From JBEKCB01 sp052139675 (GTDB lineage: Bacteria > Planctomycetota > Brocadiia > CAIUPP01): DNA of 64,000 bases. How positions within the stretch are numbered: position 1 is the stretch's first letter; every line of letters begins with the position of its first letter. A program made the translations under genes and the position numbers. Below, piece by piece: positions 50,878-59,096 of this stretch. The DNA lies in contig JBKQWE010000033.1 of assembly GCA_052139675.1 (NCBI GenBank), positions 1 through 64,000 on the forward strand. Direction: 5' to 3'. Under the pieces are notes generated by a model. That model saw only the letters and a program-made list of their open reading frames with translations. It searched no databases and was not told where the DNA came from.

Positions 50878-51258
50878 CTATTTCCGGGTACCGTCGCCGG
50901 CTTTGCCGGGGGTCTTTTTAAGATTGGCCACCAGATGCTTGCTGAGGTTCCTCAGCAGGCGTGCGCGGCGCTCGGCGGAGATCTGGCCGATCGAGCCCAA
51001 AATCCTCTGACGGGGCAGCACAGCCAGGAATCCCAGACGGATCAGGGAATCTGCAACGAGACCTGATGCGGCAAAATCGGAATCCCGCTTGGAGATGACC
51101 TCGTCGAATTCGGGCACGGCCTGATGGAGTTGGGTGGTGATGCCACAGGCGAGGAAATCCCCATACGGCGGAAGTTCGCGAAGCAAAAGCGCCGGTCGGT
51201 TCTTCATCATCCCGTCAGCCTGCATCAGCGGCGTCAGGATGATGTCGCCTTCGTTCAT
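50878..51258 (-). CDS. PemK/MazF-like toxin, second module
   Basis: A 126-residue protein. It starts MNEGDIILTPLMQADGMMKN, then RPALLLREL, with TTQLHQAVPEFDEVI and SLIRLGFLAVLPRQRI corresponding to later PemK-like strands. It diverges more from the MazF consensus than the neighbour at 50102 and is not a recent duplicate of it. Its ATG overlaps the preceding small gene as ATGA. The extended basic C-terminus (LKKTPGKAGDGTRK) is unusual. Confidence 0.78.
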   Translation of the reverse strand: MNEGDIILTPLMQADGMMKNRPALLLRELPPYGDFLACGITTQLHQAVPEFDEVISKRDSDFAASGLVADSLIRLGFLAVLPRQRILGSIGQISAERRARLLRNLSKHLVANLKKTPGKAGDGTRK

Positions 51259-51491
51259 GTGCCGTAATCCGGATTACTCTCTCTGACCGCAGAGGCCGGA
51301 TAATCCGGCTCCGACTCACCATATGCCGCTTGCAGAGCCGCAGCGGAAGCGGCGAGCCACTGCTGTCGGTCGACGTCCTTTTCCCCTCGTTCGGCAACAG
51401 AGACCAGGACGGTCCTGCCTTGAGCCGCCGCGATGGGTTTTGAGAGTTCAAGATGCGTCGAGTCCAACACTTTTGCTTCAACCAGAACCAT
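51255..51491 (-). CDS. Probable antitoxin of the second PemK-like module
   Basis: A 78-residue protein preceding the PemK-like toxin with a four-base overlap. GGAGGT at 51498-51503, six bases upstream, fixes the start. The N-terminal 30 residues (MVLVEAKVLDSTHLELSKPI) look like a small beta domain; the tail is polar and acidic (GESEPDYPASAVRESNPDYG) and could be the disordered toxin-binding part. The assignment rests on position and size, not on a recognised family. Confidence 0.6.
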   Translation of the reverse strand: MVLVEAKVLDSTHLELSKPIAAAQGRTVLVSVAERGEKDVDRQQWLAASAAALQAAYGESEPDYPASAVRESNPDYGT

Positions 51492-51583
51492 CGTGTTACC
51501 TCCACATGGCCGTTATCGAGAATACCTCAACGCGGCGCCTTATTCAAGCAATCCCGCTTGCGGAGGAATCTTGCGCCGCGTGC

Positions 51584-52492
51584 TCAAAACAGCCGGGCGC
51601 TTCCTCCGGAGGACGCGGCGATCTCCTTCAGCACCGGGTACTGCTCGGCCAGCAGTTCCGGGACGCGGACTTTTTCCCCGCTGAGGGCGGACTTCAACTG
51701 GAGCGCGTTCACCACCGCCTGGCCGCGATAATGGTTATTGTTCATCACGAAGAGCTTCTGCACCTCCCTGGCCATCGCGGCGATGTTCTCGGCCCAAGGC
51801 GCGAGCTCGTCGCCGGTGTAGAGATAATTGTAGCGCGCGTCGCGGCCGGCGTCGCGGGCGAACCACGCCTGCGCGTTGCGCCCGTGAAAGCGATAGTACG
51901 CAATCGGCCCGGTCGCGAAGCTGGTCGGCCCGATCGAACTGCGGGAAGGCGGCTGGTCAATGTTGCAGAAATTCAGGCCGGCGCGATGGAGGAACTCGCG
52001 GCTCTCCGGCGAATCCCACGAGGCGTGGCGCACCTCGAGCACGCAGGGGAATTCGCCGAACGCCTCCGACAGCCGGCTGAGCCGGTCGCGGCTCGGCTCG
52101 GTCGCGGTGAACGACCACGGGAACTGCATCAGCAGCGCGCCGAAGCGGTTCGCCTCGCGCAGCGGCCGGATGCCGCTCTTGAACTGCTCCACCTCCGGCG
52201 CCGTCCAGGGCCGTTCGCGCTCGTGAGTGAAGCGCTGCCAGAGCTTGGCCGTGAAAAGGAACCCCGGCTTGCCCGCGACCTGCTTGACCCATCGCTCCGC
52301 CATCGCCGCCGACGGAGGGCGATAAAAACTCGTATTGATCTCGGCAGCATCGAGGTACTCGGCCAGGTACGCCAGCTCGGATTTCCCGCGCACCCGCTGC
52401 GAGGGATAAACGACGCCTTCCCAGTCCGGATAAGACCACCCGGCGGCGCCGATGTAGACGTTAGTCGGCATTTTTCGCGGCAATGTGGCCAT
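51584..52492 (-). CDS. DUF72 (YecE-like) protein
   Basis: A 302-residue TIM-barrel protein of the DUF72/YecE family. Typical segments are VYIGAAGWSYPDWEGVVYPS, EINTSFYRPPSAAMAERWV, FLFTAKLWQRFTH, LLMQFPWSF, EVRHASWDSPE, and YYRFHGRNAQAWF near the end. Biochemical function of the family is not established; its active-site cleft suggests an enzyme. The downstream end is 92 bp from the antitoxin gene. Confidence 0.92.
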   Translation of the reverse strand: MATLPRKMPTNVYIGAAGWSYPDWEGVVYPSQRVRGKSELAYLAEYLDAAEINTSFYRPPSAAMAERWVKQVAGKPGFLFTAKLWQRFTHERERPWTAPEVEQFKSGIRPLREANRFGALLMQFPWSFTATEPSRDRLSRLSEAFGEFPCVLEVRHASWDSPESREFLHRAGLNFCNIDQPPSRSSIGPTSFATGPIAYYRFHGRNAQAWFARDAGRDARYNYLYTGDELAPWAENIAAMAREVQKLFVMNNNHYRGQAVVNALQLKSALSGEKVRVPELLAEQYPVLKEIAASSGGSARLF

Positions 52493-52578
52493 GCCGGGAC
52501 ATTACTGTTGTGCCGGCCCCGCGTCAAGCCGAATAATGGGTCGCTGTCGCCAAATCTTGCGCGGAGCGCCGGTGCCTG

Positions 52579-52607
52579 TTGCCTCTGTCAGATACCCTGG
52601 ATATAAT
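52579..52607 (+). promoter_or_regulatory. Promoter of the restriction-modification unit
   Basis: TTGCCT at 52579-52584, a 17-bp spacer and a perfect TATAAT at 52602-52607 lie 33 bases upstream of the methyltransferase ATG. Transcription should start near 52614 with a short leader holding GGAGGAG at 52632-52638. Confidence 0.65.
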
Positions 52608-52640
52608 ATGTTTGAAATGAAGTAGCCGCCCGGAGGAGCA

Positions 52641-54095
52641 ATGGAAGGCAGCAGTAGGAAGAAGCAAGGCGCATACTATACTCCGGACCACGTCGTCCAG
52701 TCACTTGTCCGATGGGTAGCGCGAAAGCAATCCGACCGCCTGCTGGACCCCGCATGCGGGGACGGGCGTTTTCTGAAACCGCATCCGAACAGTGTAGGTG
52801 TAGAACAGGATCCCGATGCAGCGCGACTCGTGCATCAGCGGGTTCCAGGTTCGCTGATGCATCAAGGGGATTTTTTCGCGTGGGCGGCTCAAACCCGGGA
52901 ACGGTTTGAGTGCGCCGCCGGCAATCCACCGTTCATACGCTACCAAAGTTTTGCAGGTCCGGTCCGGCAGGAGGCGCTCTCCTTCTGCGCCAGCCATGGC
53001 GCACGCTTCTCTTCGCTGACTTCTTCGTGGGCGCCGTTCATAGTAGCTGCAGCAACGGTCCTCAAGCCAGGCGGAAGGATGGCATTTGTCGTTCCGGCCG
53101 AAATCGGCCACGCGCCCTATTCGCGCCCTTTGGTCGAATATCTAGCGGGGCATTTCAAACGCGTCCACGTGGTTGCGGTGCGGGAGAAATTGTTCCAAGA
53201 GCTCTCGGAAGACTGTTGGCTGCTTTCGGCGTCAGGATTTGGCGGCAGCACGGAGCAACTTCTGATTTCGTCCACAGGCCGTTTTGAATACGCGGCTGCG
53301 CCGCCCAAGGTCTCCCTCCGTGTAAGCATGAGTGAATGGCGCACGTGGAACTGCCGCTTGCGACCCTTCCTGTTGGCCGCAGACGTCCGCGAACTTTATC
53401 GCCAAGCCGCCAGTGACGTCGGCACGCAAAGACTGAAGGACCTTGCCCATGTCGGCATTGGGTATGTCACGGGAGACAATAAGTTTTTCCACATGAGTCC
53501 ATCACACGCGAAAGGATGGCGAATTCCCGGAACCTTTCTTCAACCGACGATCAGGAACGGCCGCATGCTGGACAGGCCAGCCATCACGCCTGACCGGGTG
53601 GAGGTGTGGCGACGCCGGGACGAGCAGAATTTCCTGTTGCGGATACGCAGGACTGATCAAGTTCCATCGCAGCTCCGTAATTACCTTGAATCCAATGCGG
53701 GCCGCAAGGCGCGGGCAACGTACAAGTGCAGGCATCGAGAGCCCTGGTACGTAGTGCCGGACGTGACTATTCCCGACGGGTTTCTCTCTTACATGAGTGG
53801 GTCGAGGCCGGCTTTGATGGCAAATCAAGCCGGATGTGCGGGTACAAACTCTGTTCATATGATTACCCTTGCCCCCAATGTGCGAATGGCAGAACTTCAA
53901 AGCGCCTGGGATCGGCCTTTGACCCGCCTCAGTTGTGAGGTCGAAGGCCATCCATTGGGCGGAGGAATGCTCAAACTTGAGCCACGTGAAGCCGGCCGTC
54001 TTGTGCTTTCACGAAAAAGATTCGACTCGACGGAAGAGATGCGCTTGATTGAAGCTGGCATAAGCACCCTGCAACGATGGAGGCATTGTGGCTAA
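52641..54095 (+). CDS. Type II N6-adenine DNA methyltransferase
   Basis: A 484-residue gamma-type methyltransferase. Order is GAYYTPDHVV (motif X-like), LLDPACGDGRF (motif I, residues about 34-44) and AAGNPPFIRY (motif IV NPPF at 95-98). LKPGGRMAFVVPAEIG follows and a long C-terminal target-recognition region (about 230-484) completes it. This resembles Eco57I/TaqI-like modification enzymes that methylate adenine. Codon use and base composition are lower in GC than the flanking genes. GGAGGAG supports the ATG. It overlaps the next gene by eight bases. Confidence 0.88.
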   Translation: MEGSSRKKQGAYYTPDHVVQSLVRWVARKQSDRLLDPACGDGRFLKPHPNSVGVEQDPDAARLVHQRVPGSLMHQGDFFAWAAQTRERFECAAGNPPFIRYQSFAGPVRQEALSFCASHGARFSSLTSSWAPFIVAAATVLKPGGRMAFVVPAEIGHAPYSRPLVEYLAGHFKRVHVVAVREKLFQELSEDCWLLSASGFGGSTEQLLISSTGRFEYAAAPPKVSLRVSMSEWRTWNCRLRPFLLAADVRELYRQAASDVGTQRLKDLAHVGIGYVTGDNKFFHMSPSHAKGWRIPGTFLQPTIRNGRMLDRPAITPDRVEVWRRRDEQNFLLRIRRTDQVPSQLRNYLESNAGRKARATYKCRHREPWYVVPDVTIPDGFLSYMSGSRPALMANQAGCAGTNSVHMITLAPNVRMAELQSAWDRPLTRLSCEVEGHPLGGGMLKLEPREAGRLVLSRKRFDSTEEMRLIEAGISTLQRWRHCG

Positions 54096-54936
54096 AGCGG
54101 CAACGAAATGCCAATGGCTCAGCCTTACCGATGCGTTACAAGCATTCGCTTTGTGCGTCGGCGGAACTCAGAGTGCGGCTCACATCCGCCCTCTCCATTG
54201 GTACGTTGGTTGCCGTCTGGTGATCGAAGGCGGGTTTCATCCTGACGAGATTACTCCTCGTCCGCCTCTGCTGGTAACTCCGCGGAGCGGCGGACGCTGC
54301 CTTGAATGGAATGCTTCCGCAGGCGGGACGGGCGAACGTACCATCCTCGGCGGCCTCAAGACTAAGGCCGTTGATGTGGTTGTAACCAAGGAGGGAATCG
54401 GCCCAGTGCTTGCAATTTCTATGAAGGGCACTCTCAACGCATTTCGAAATCTGACCAATCGCATGGAAGAGGCCGTGGGAGATTGCACGAACCTTCACAT
54501 CGCCTATCCTGCCTTGGTTTACGGCTTCTTTCATGTCCTCAGAGCCAATCGCCAACAGCGAGGTACTCCGCCCAATGACGTAGCTATAAACGCCGACGGC
54601 AGCGTTACAGAGGCTATCAGCCGCTACCATGACGTGCTCGCCCGTCTGGCCGATCGGAAAGATGTGCGCGCGGACGCAACGAAGTATGAGGCGATTGCCT
54701 TGGCTTTGGTGAGTTCTGATAAAGCGGCAGCAGGCCAAGTCATGAAGGCATTCCCGAAGGCTGAGAGTCCTCTTCTCCTTCAGGATTTCTTCAGTAAGCT
54801 GTACCGCCAATATGACGAGCGCTTTGTCTACGCCGCGCCTGCGCTCGAATCGGTCACCCGCCGGCTCGAATGGCAACTTCACTCACCTGTTGCGGAAGAC
54901 GTCCACCTCGCAGGCTATAAAGCGCGCTTGAGTTAA
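54088..54936 (+). CDS. Probable cognate type II restriction endonuclease
   Basis: A 282-residue protein starting at GTG 54088 with GGAGG just upstream, inside the end of the methyltransferase gene. KAVDVVVTKEGIGPVLAISM followed by KG gives an Asp and, about 15 residues on, a Ser-Met-Lys end that fits a PD-(D/E)xK-type core (D...S-x-K). There is no family match from memory; the role is inferred from the overlap, lower GC like its partner, and size. The recognition sequence cannot be predicted. Confidence 0.65.
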   Translation: MAKAATKCQWLSLTDALQAFALCVGGTQSAAHIRPLHWYVGCRLVIEGGFHPDEITPRPPLLVTPRSGGRCLEWNASAGGTGERTILGGLKTKAVDVVVTKEGIGPVLAISMKGTLNAFRNLTNRMEEAVGDCTNLHIAYPALVYGFFHVLRANRQQRGTPPNDVAINADGSVTEAISRYHDVLARLADRKDVRADATKYEAIALALVSSDKAAAGQVMKAFPKAESPLLLQDFFSKLYRQYDERFVYAAPALESVTRRLEWQLHSPVAEDVHLAGYKARLS

Positions 54937-54970
54937 GCGGCGCAAATAAGTTCACGACAGCCGCGAACGG

Positions 54971-55852
54971 TCATTCGAAGAAGACGGACGGGAAGGAATC
55001 GCAGGCGGCGAGCATCTTGCGGGTGGCGCGGAGTTCCTCTTCGGTGATCGGGCCGAGTTTGGAGAGGCGCTCGATCTCCTCCGCGGTGCGCAGCGGCGGC
55101 GGTTGCGCTTTGAGGAGCCGCAGCTTCTCGCTCGACGGCTCGGAGAAATTGTCCGGATCGGTCTCCATTGCGCGTCGGAACGCGCCGCAGGCGGAGTGGC
55201 GCTCGCCGAGGATCTCCCAGATCAGCCCCATCCACCAGTAAATCTGGCCGTCGTAATCGTCCTGCCCCAGGCCCTGCTCGAAGGCGTTGATCGCCTGGCG
55301 GCAGGCGCTCTGGAACGCCGCCGGGTTTTTTACGGCCACGGTCCCCTTGCGTTCGCCCGCGGCCGTGAATTTCTCCACCGCGCCGGTGTAGAGGTTGTAT
55401 CCGAGCGCGAAATGGACCAGCGGATGGTCGCATCCCAGCCGCAGCGCGCGCCGGAGCTCATGCACGACCTCGGTCGTGTGTCCGAGGTGGTAGTCGCACT
55501 CGGCGAGCAGCAACTGGCGGACCGTCTCCTGCTGCGGCGCGCCGCAGTTCATCTGGCGCAGCGAGCGGGTCAGCCACTCCAGCAGGTCGTGCGTCTGGCG
55601 GCCCGAGCGGATGATCTTCTCCAGGTCCAGATTGCCGGCCCTCACGATGCGGCAGACGGTCTGGTGCCGCCGACACTCGCAGCGAAGGAAGACGTGGAAG
55701 GCCTGCCGGAGCTTGGCGGAGTCCATCTCCGAGTCGCCGAGCAGTTCGTAAATGAGCCGGTAAAAGGCCCGGCAGAACGGCGGGAGCGTCGCGTACTGCT
55801 CCAGCCGCCTGAGCGTTGCGTTGATCGCGGCGTATCTGCCGGAATCTTCCAT
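54971..55852 (-). CDS. TPR-like hypothetical protein
   Basis: A 293-residue soluble helical protein. Residues about 115-240 look like tetratricopeptide-type repeats (LLLAECDYHLGHTTEVVHEL; AFEQGLGQDDYDGQIYWWMG; CGAFRRAMETDPDNF). The N-terminal part contains FHVFLRCECRRHQTVCRIVR, with three cysteines and a histidine that could bind metal. No enzyme motif. It is convergent with the restriction gene and has GC typical of the main genome. Confidence 0.68.
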   Translation of the reverse strand: MEDSGRYAAINATLRRLEQYATLPPFCRAFYRLIYELLGDSEMDSAKLRQAFHVFLRCECRRHQTVCRIVRAGNLDLEKIIRSGRQTHDLLEWLTRSLRQMNCGAPQQETVRQLLLAECDYHLGHTTEVVHELRRALRLGCDHPLVHFALGYNLYTGAVEKFTAAGERKGTVAVKNPAAFQSACRQAINAFEQGLGQDDYDGQIYWWMGLIWEILGERHSACGAFRRAMETDPDNFSEPSSEKLRLLKAQPPPLRTAEEIERLSKLGPITEEELRATRKMLAACDSFPSVFFE

Positions 55853-55919
55853 GGCGCCCGTCGCCTTTCTACATTAATTATTGGTCCGTCCGGACCGCGT
55901 GTCAAGTCCGGTCCCGCCG

Positions 55920-56033
55920 CGACGACACGAACGTTCACCACGACGAGCACTACGGGACTGTTATTACAAGAATCCGTTGTCTCCGATGATTGTTTTGCCG
56001 CGTTCGTCGTGCTCGTCGGGCCGTCGTGGTGAA
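55920..56033. repeat. Long hairpin repeat, family C copy 2
   Basis: TTCACCACGACG (from 55934) pairs with CGTCGTGGTGAA (to 56033), with a second partial pairing between AGCAC and GTGCT. The loop and right arm from 55956 onward align closely with 40521-40599 (shared blocks ACTG, TTAC, AATCCG, GATG and TTCGTCGTGCTCGTCG). The left arm has been rearranged relative to copy 1. It lies between two divergent genes, 108 bases before the topoisomerase VI B start. Confidence 0.75.
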
Positions 56034-56140
56034 AGCGGTCGTCCGTTATATCGCAGGTTTGACTTCGCGAATGGCGCGGCCTAAAATGGCCCGCAACGTC
56101 GTCTGCGGCAATCCGATGCGACCACCGCGTCGTCTCGCGT

Positions 56141-57952
56141 GTGAGAAATCCATTGAGCAAGAAGCAGGCCGCAAAACCGCGCAGCCGGGCGATTCTTTGG
56201 CCCGAGGAGCTTGCCCGCCCTCCTTCTGGCGGGGTCGCCCGCGCTCAAAGCGGAGCGAGGGAAAAATTGCGCGCCGCCGCGAAACCCGGACCGAAGCGCA
56301 AGCCCGCGCCGCCGGGCCGCGCGAAACCGCCGGCAAAAGCGCCCGTTCCGCCGCCGGCTGCGCCTGCGAAGAAACCCGCTGAAGCGCCCGTCGCCCACCG
56401 CCGCACGGCCGAGCAGCTCGCCAAGCAGCAGCGCGAGATTTCGGTCAGCGAATTCTTCACGAAGAACCGCCACCTGCTCGGGTTCGACAACCCGCGCAAG
56501 GCGCTCCTGACGGCGGTGAAGGAGGCGGTGGACAACTCGCTCGACGCCTGCGAAGAGGCCGGCATTCTGCCCGAAGTGAGCATCGCCGTCGCCCAGGCCG
56601 ACGGCGTCGAGGACCGGTTCCGCGTGACGATCGAGGACAACGGCCCGGGCATCATGCCTGCGCAGGTGCCGAGGATTTTCGCCAAGCTGCTCTACGGCTC
56701 GAAGTTCCACCGGATGCGCATGGCGCGCGGGCAGCAGGGCATCGGCATCAGCGCGGCGGGGATGTACGGCCAGTTGACGACCGGGAAGCCGACGCGGATC
56801 ATCTCGCGCGCGGCGTCGCGCCGCAAGGCGTACCGCTGCGAGCTGCTGCTCGATACGAAGAAGAACGAGCCGACCGTGGTGAAAGAGGAAGAGGTGGACT
56901 GGGACCGCCCGCACGGCACGCGCGTGGAGATTGAGCTGGAGGCGCGTTACACCCGCGGGCGCCAGTCGGTCGAGGAGTACCTGCAGCAGGTGGCCATCGC
57001 CAACCCGCACGCGACGATCGTGTTCGAGCCGCCGGAGGGCGAGCCGCTGCGCCTCGCGCGCTCCTCCAACGTGCTCCCGCCGGAACCGCGCGAGATCAAG
57101 CCGCACCCGTACGGCATCGAGCTGGGGATGCTGATCGGCATGCTCCAGTCCACACGCTCGCCGCGCGCATCATCGTTCCTCCACGCCGATTTCTCGCGCG
57201 TGAGCAGCCCGGTGGCGGCGGACATCTGCCGGCGCGCGAACGTGAACCCGAACGCGCGGCCCGCGCGCGTCGGCCGCGACGAGGCCGAGCGGCTCTACAC
57301 GGCGCTGCAGGCGACGAAGCTGATGAAGCCGCCGATGGACTGCGTGGTGCCGATCGGCGAGGAGCTGCTGCTCAAGGGCCTCAAGCGCGGCGTCGAGGCG
57401 GACTTCTATCACACCGTCACGCGGCCGCCGGCGGTCTATCGCGGCAACCCGTTCCAGGTCGAGGCCGGGCTGGCGTACGGCGGGCAGTTGCCGGCCGAGG
57501 AGCCGTGCCGGCTCATCCGGTTCGCCAACCGCGTGCCGCTGCTCTACCAGCAGTCCGCGTGCGCCGTCACCCGCGCCGCCGCGACCACCGCTTGGCGCAA
57601 CTACGGCATCCAGCAATCGCAGGGGCAGCTTCCCGTCGGCCCGCTCGCCATCGTGGTCCACATCGCCAGCGTCTGGGTGCCGTTCACCTCCGAGAGCAAG
57701 GAAGCCGTCGCGCACTACCCGGAGATCCTCAAGGAGATCAAGCTGGCGCTGCAGGAATGCGGGCGGAAGCTCGGGCTGTTCGTGCGCCACCGCCGGCGCG
57801 AGGCCGACGCGGAACGCAAGCGCCAGTACATCACCAAGTACATCCCGCACATCGGCATCGCGCTGCAGGAGATTTTAGGGCTGACCGAGAAGGAAGAATC
57901 GCAGGTGGTGAGCAAGCTCGAGGACATGCTGGAGAAAAGCCGGAAACTGTAA
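56141..57952 (+). CDS. top6B: DNA topoisomerase VI subunit B
   Basis: A 603-residue GHKL ATPase subunit of a type IIB topoisomerase, which opens and closes the DNA gate with the Spo11-like A subunit. Bergerat-fold motifs are intact: KEAVDNSLDACEEAG with Asn132, EDNGPGI at 165-171, and RGQQGIGISAAGMYGQ from 196. An H2TH-like region (about 315-395) and the transducer domain (SCAVTRAAATTAW, AHYPEILKEIK) follow. The first 85 residues are a Lys/Pro/Ala-rich basic extension, probably disordered and DNA-contacting, not present in archaeal proteins. The GTG at 56141 is the earliest start; a later TTG or ATG is possible. No subunit A gene is in the window. Confidence 0.92.
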   Translation: MRNPLSKKQAAKPRSRAILWPEELARPPSGGVARAQSGAREKLRAAAKPGPKRKPAPPGRAKPPAKAPVPPPAAPAKKPAEAPVAHRRTAEQLAKQQREISVSEFFTKNRHLLGFDNPRKALLTAVKEAVDNSLDACEEAGILPEVSIAVAQADGVEDRFRVTIEDNGPGIMPAQVPRIFAKLLYGSKFHRMRMARGQQGIGISAAGMYGQLTTGKPTRIISRAASRRKAYRCELLLDTKKNEPTVVKEEEVDWDRPHGTRVEIELEARYTRGRQSVEEYLQQVAIANPHATIVFEPPEGEPLRLARSSNVLPPEPREIKPHPYGIELGMLIGMLQSTRSPRASSFLHADFSRVSSPVAADICRRANVNPNARPARVGRDEAERLYTALQATKLMKPPMDCVVPIGEELLLKGLKRGVEADFYHTVTRPPAVYRGNPFQVEAGLAYGGQLPAEEPCRLIRFANRVPLLYQQSACAVTRAAATTAWRNYGIQQSQGQLPVGPLAIVVHIASVWVPFTSESKEAVAHYPEILKEIKLALQECGRKLGLFVRHRRREADAERKRQYITKYIPHIGIALQEILGLTEKEESQVVSKLEDMLEKSRKL

Positions 57953-57962
57953 CGGAAAGTCC

Positions 57963-58063
57963 AAAGTGCAAACTGAAAAGTGCAAAATGGAAAATCATTG
58001 CGCGCGGCGGCGCTTTCGTACGGGCGCAGCCCGATCCGTTCCACATTTTTCAGTTTGCACTTT
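57963..58063. repeat. Inverted repeat of AAAGTGCAAACTGAAAA units
   Basis: AAAGTGCAAACTGAAAA at 57963-57979 has its exact complement at 58047-58063, a 17-bp stem around 67 bases. Degenerate direct copies of AAGTGCAAA follow each arm (AAGTGCAAAATGG after the left, TTTGCACTTGGCACTTTGCA after the right, to about 58084). The AT-rich arms contrast with the GC-rich surroundings. It lies between top6B and the methyltransferase gene. Confidence 0.8.
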
Positions 58064-58101
58064 GCACTTGGCACTTTGCATTTCCGCCAGCGAGATCGCG
58101 C

Positions 58102-58947
58102 GTGAAAGATTCCAAAAACCTGGTCTACCTCGGCGACAACCTGCCGATCCTTCAGCGGTTGGCGGCGGGCTCAGTCCATCTCATCTACGTTGACCCGCCG
58201 TTCAACACCGGCGGCCGGCAGAGCCGCCTGCAACTGAAGACCGTGCGCTCGGAGGACGGCGACCGCGTCGGATTCGGCGGGCGCCGCTATCGGACCGTCC
58301 GGCTCGGGAGCCGCGCGTTCGCGGACCGGTTCGAGGACTACATCGCGTTCCTGCGGCCGAGGATGGTCGAGGCCCGCCGCGTCCTGGCGCCGGCCGGCTC
58401 GATCTACGTCCACCTGAATTACCGCGAGGCGCATTACGCCAAGGTGATGCTCGACGAGATCTTCGGCCGCGAGTGCTTCCTGAACGAGATCGTCTGGGCC
58501 TACGATTACGGGGCGCGGACGCGGATGCGCTGGCCGGCGAAGCACGACAACATCCTCTTCTACGTGAAAGACCCGGAGCATTACACGTTCAACGCCGACG
58601 CGGTGGACCGCATCCCGTACATGGCGCCGGAGCTGGTCGGCGAGGAGAAGGCGCGGCGGGGCAAGCTGCCGACCGACACCTGGTGGCACACGATCGTCAG
58701 CCCGACGGGCAAGGAGAAGACCGGCTACCCGACGCAGAAGCCGCTCGGCATCCTGCGCCGGATGATCCTCGCCTCATCGAACCCGGGCGACCTGGTGCTG
58801 GACTTCTTCGCCGGCAGCGGCACCACCGGCGTCGCCGCGCACGAGTCGGGCCGCCGGTTCATCCTGGTGGACGACAACCCGCAGGCGTTCGAGGTCATGC
58901 GAAAACGCCTGAAGGGAATGAACGTCCGGTTCGTCAGCGCGCGCTGA
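58102..58947 (+). CDS. Orphan beta-class DNA methyltransferase
   Basis: A 281-residue protein starting at GTG 58102. Motif IV comes first (IYVDPPFNTGG, Asp31) and motif I last (LDFFAGSGTTGVAAHESGRR, Asp234), the beta-class order of N4-cytosine or N6-adenine methyltransferases. The DPPF form favours adenine. NEIVWAYDYGARTRMRWPAK and TWWHTIVSPTGKEKTGYPTQ are typical. There is no restriction gene beside it, so it may serve epigenetic control or be the relic of a lost system. Close spacing suggests readthrough from top6B. Confidence 0.9.
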   Translation: MKDSKNLVYLGDNLPILQRLAAGSVHLIYVDPPFNTGGRQSRLQLKTVRSEDGDRVGFGGRRYRTVRLGSRAFADRFEDYIAFLRPRMVEARRVLAPAGSIYVHLNYREAHYAKVMLDEIFGRECFLNEIVWAYDYGARTRMRWPAKHDNILFYVKDPEHYTFNADAVDRIPYMAPELVGEEKARRGKLPTDTWWHTIVSPTGKEKTGYPTQKPLGILRRMILASSNPGDLVLDFFAGSGTTGVAAHESGRRFILVDDNPQAFEVMRKRLKGMNVRFVSAR

Positions 58948-59096
58948 ATCGGCTTGTCCGCCGGGATACACCCGCCCATTGCCACTTTCGCAGCCTGTGA
59001 AGGTGGAGGAATCAGGGTTAATTTCCCCGGCCCCCTCGCGTCAATAGTCCTGTATGGTATCCCCGGAATACCCGGAATCCGGAATCCGTAAAGCGA

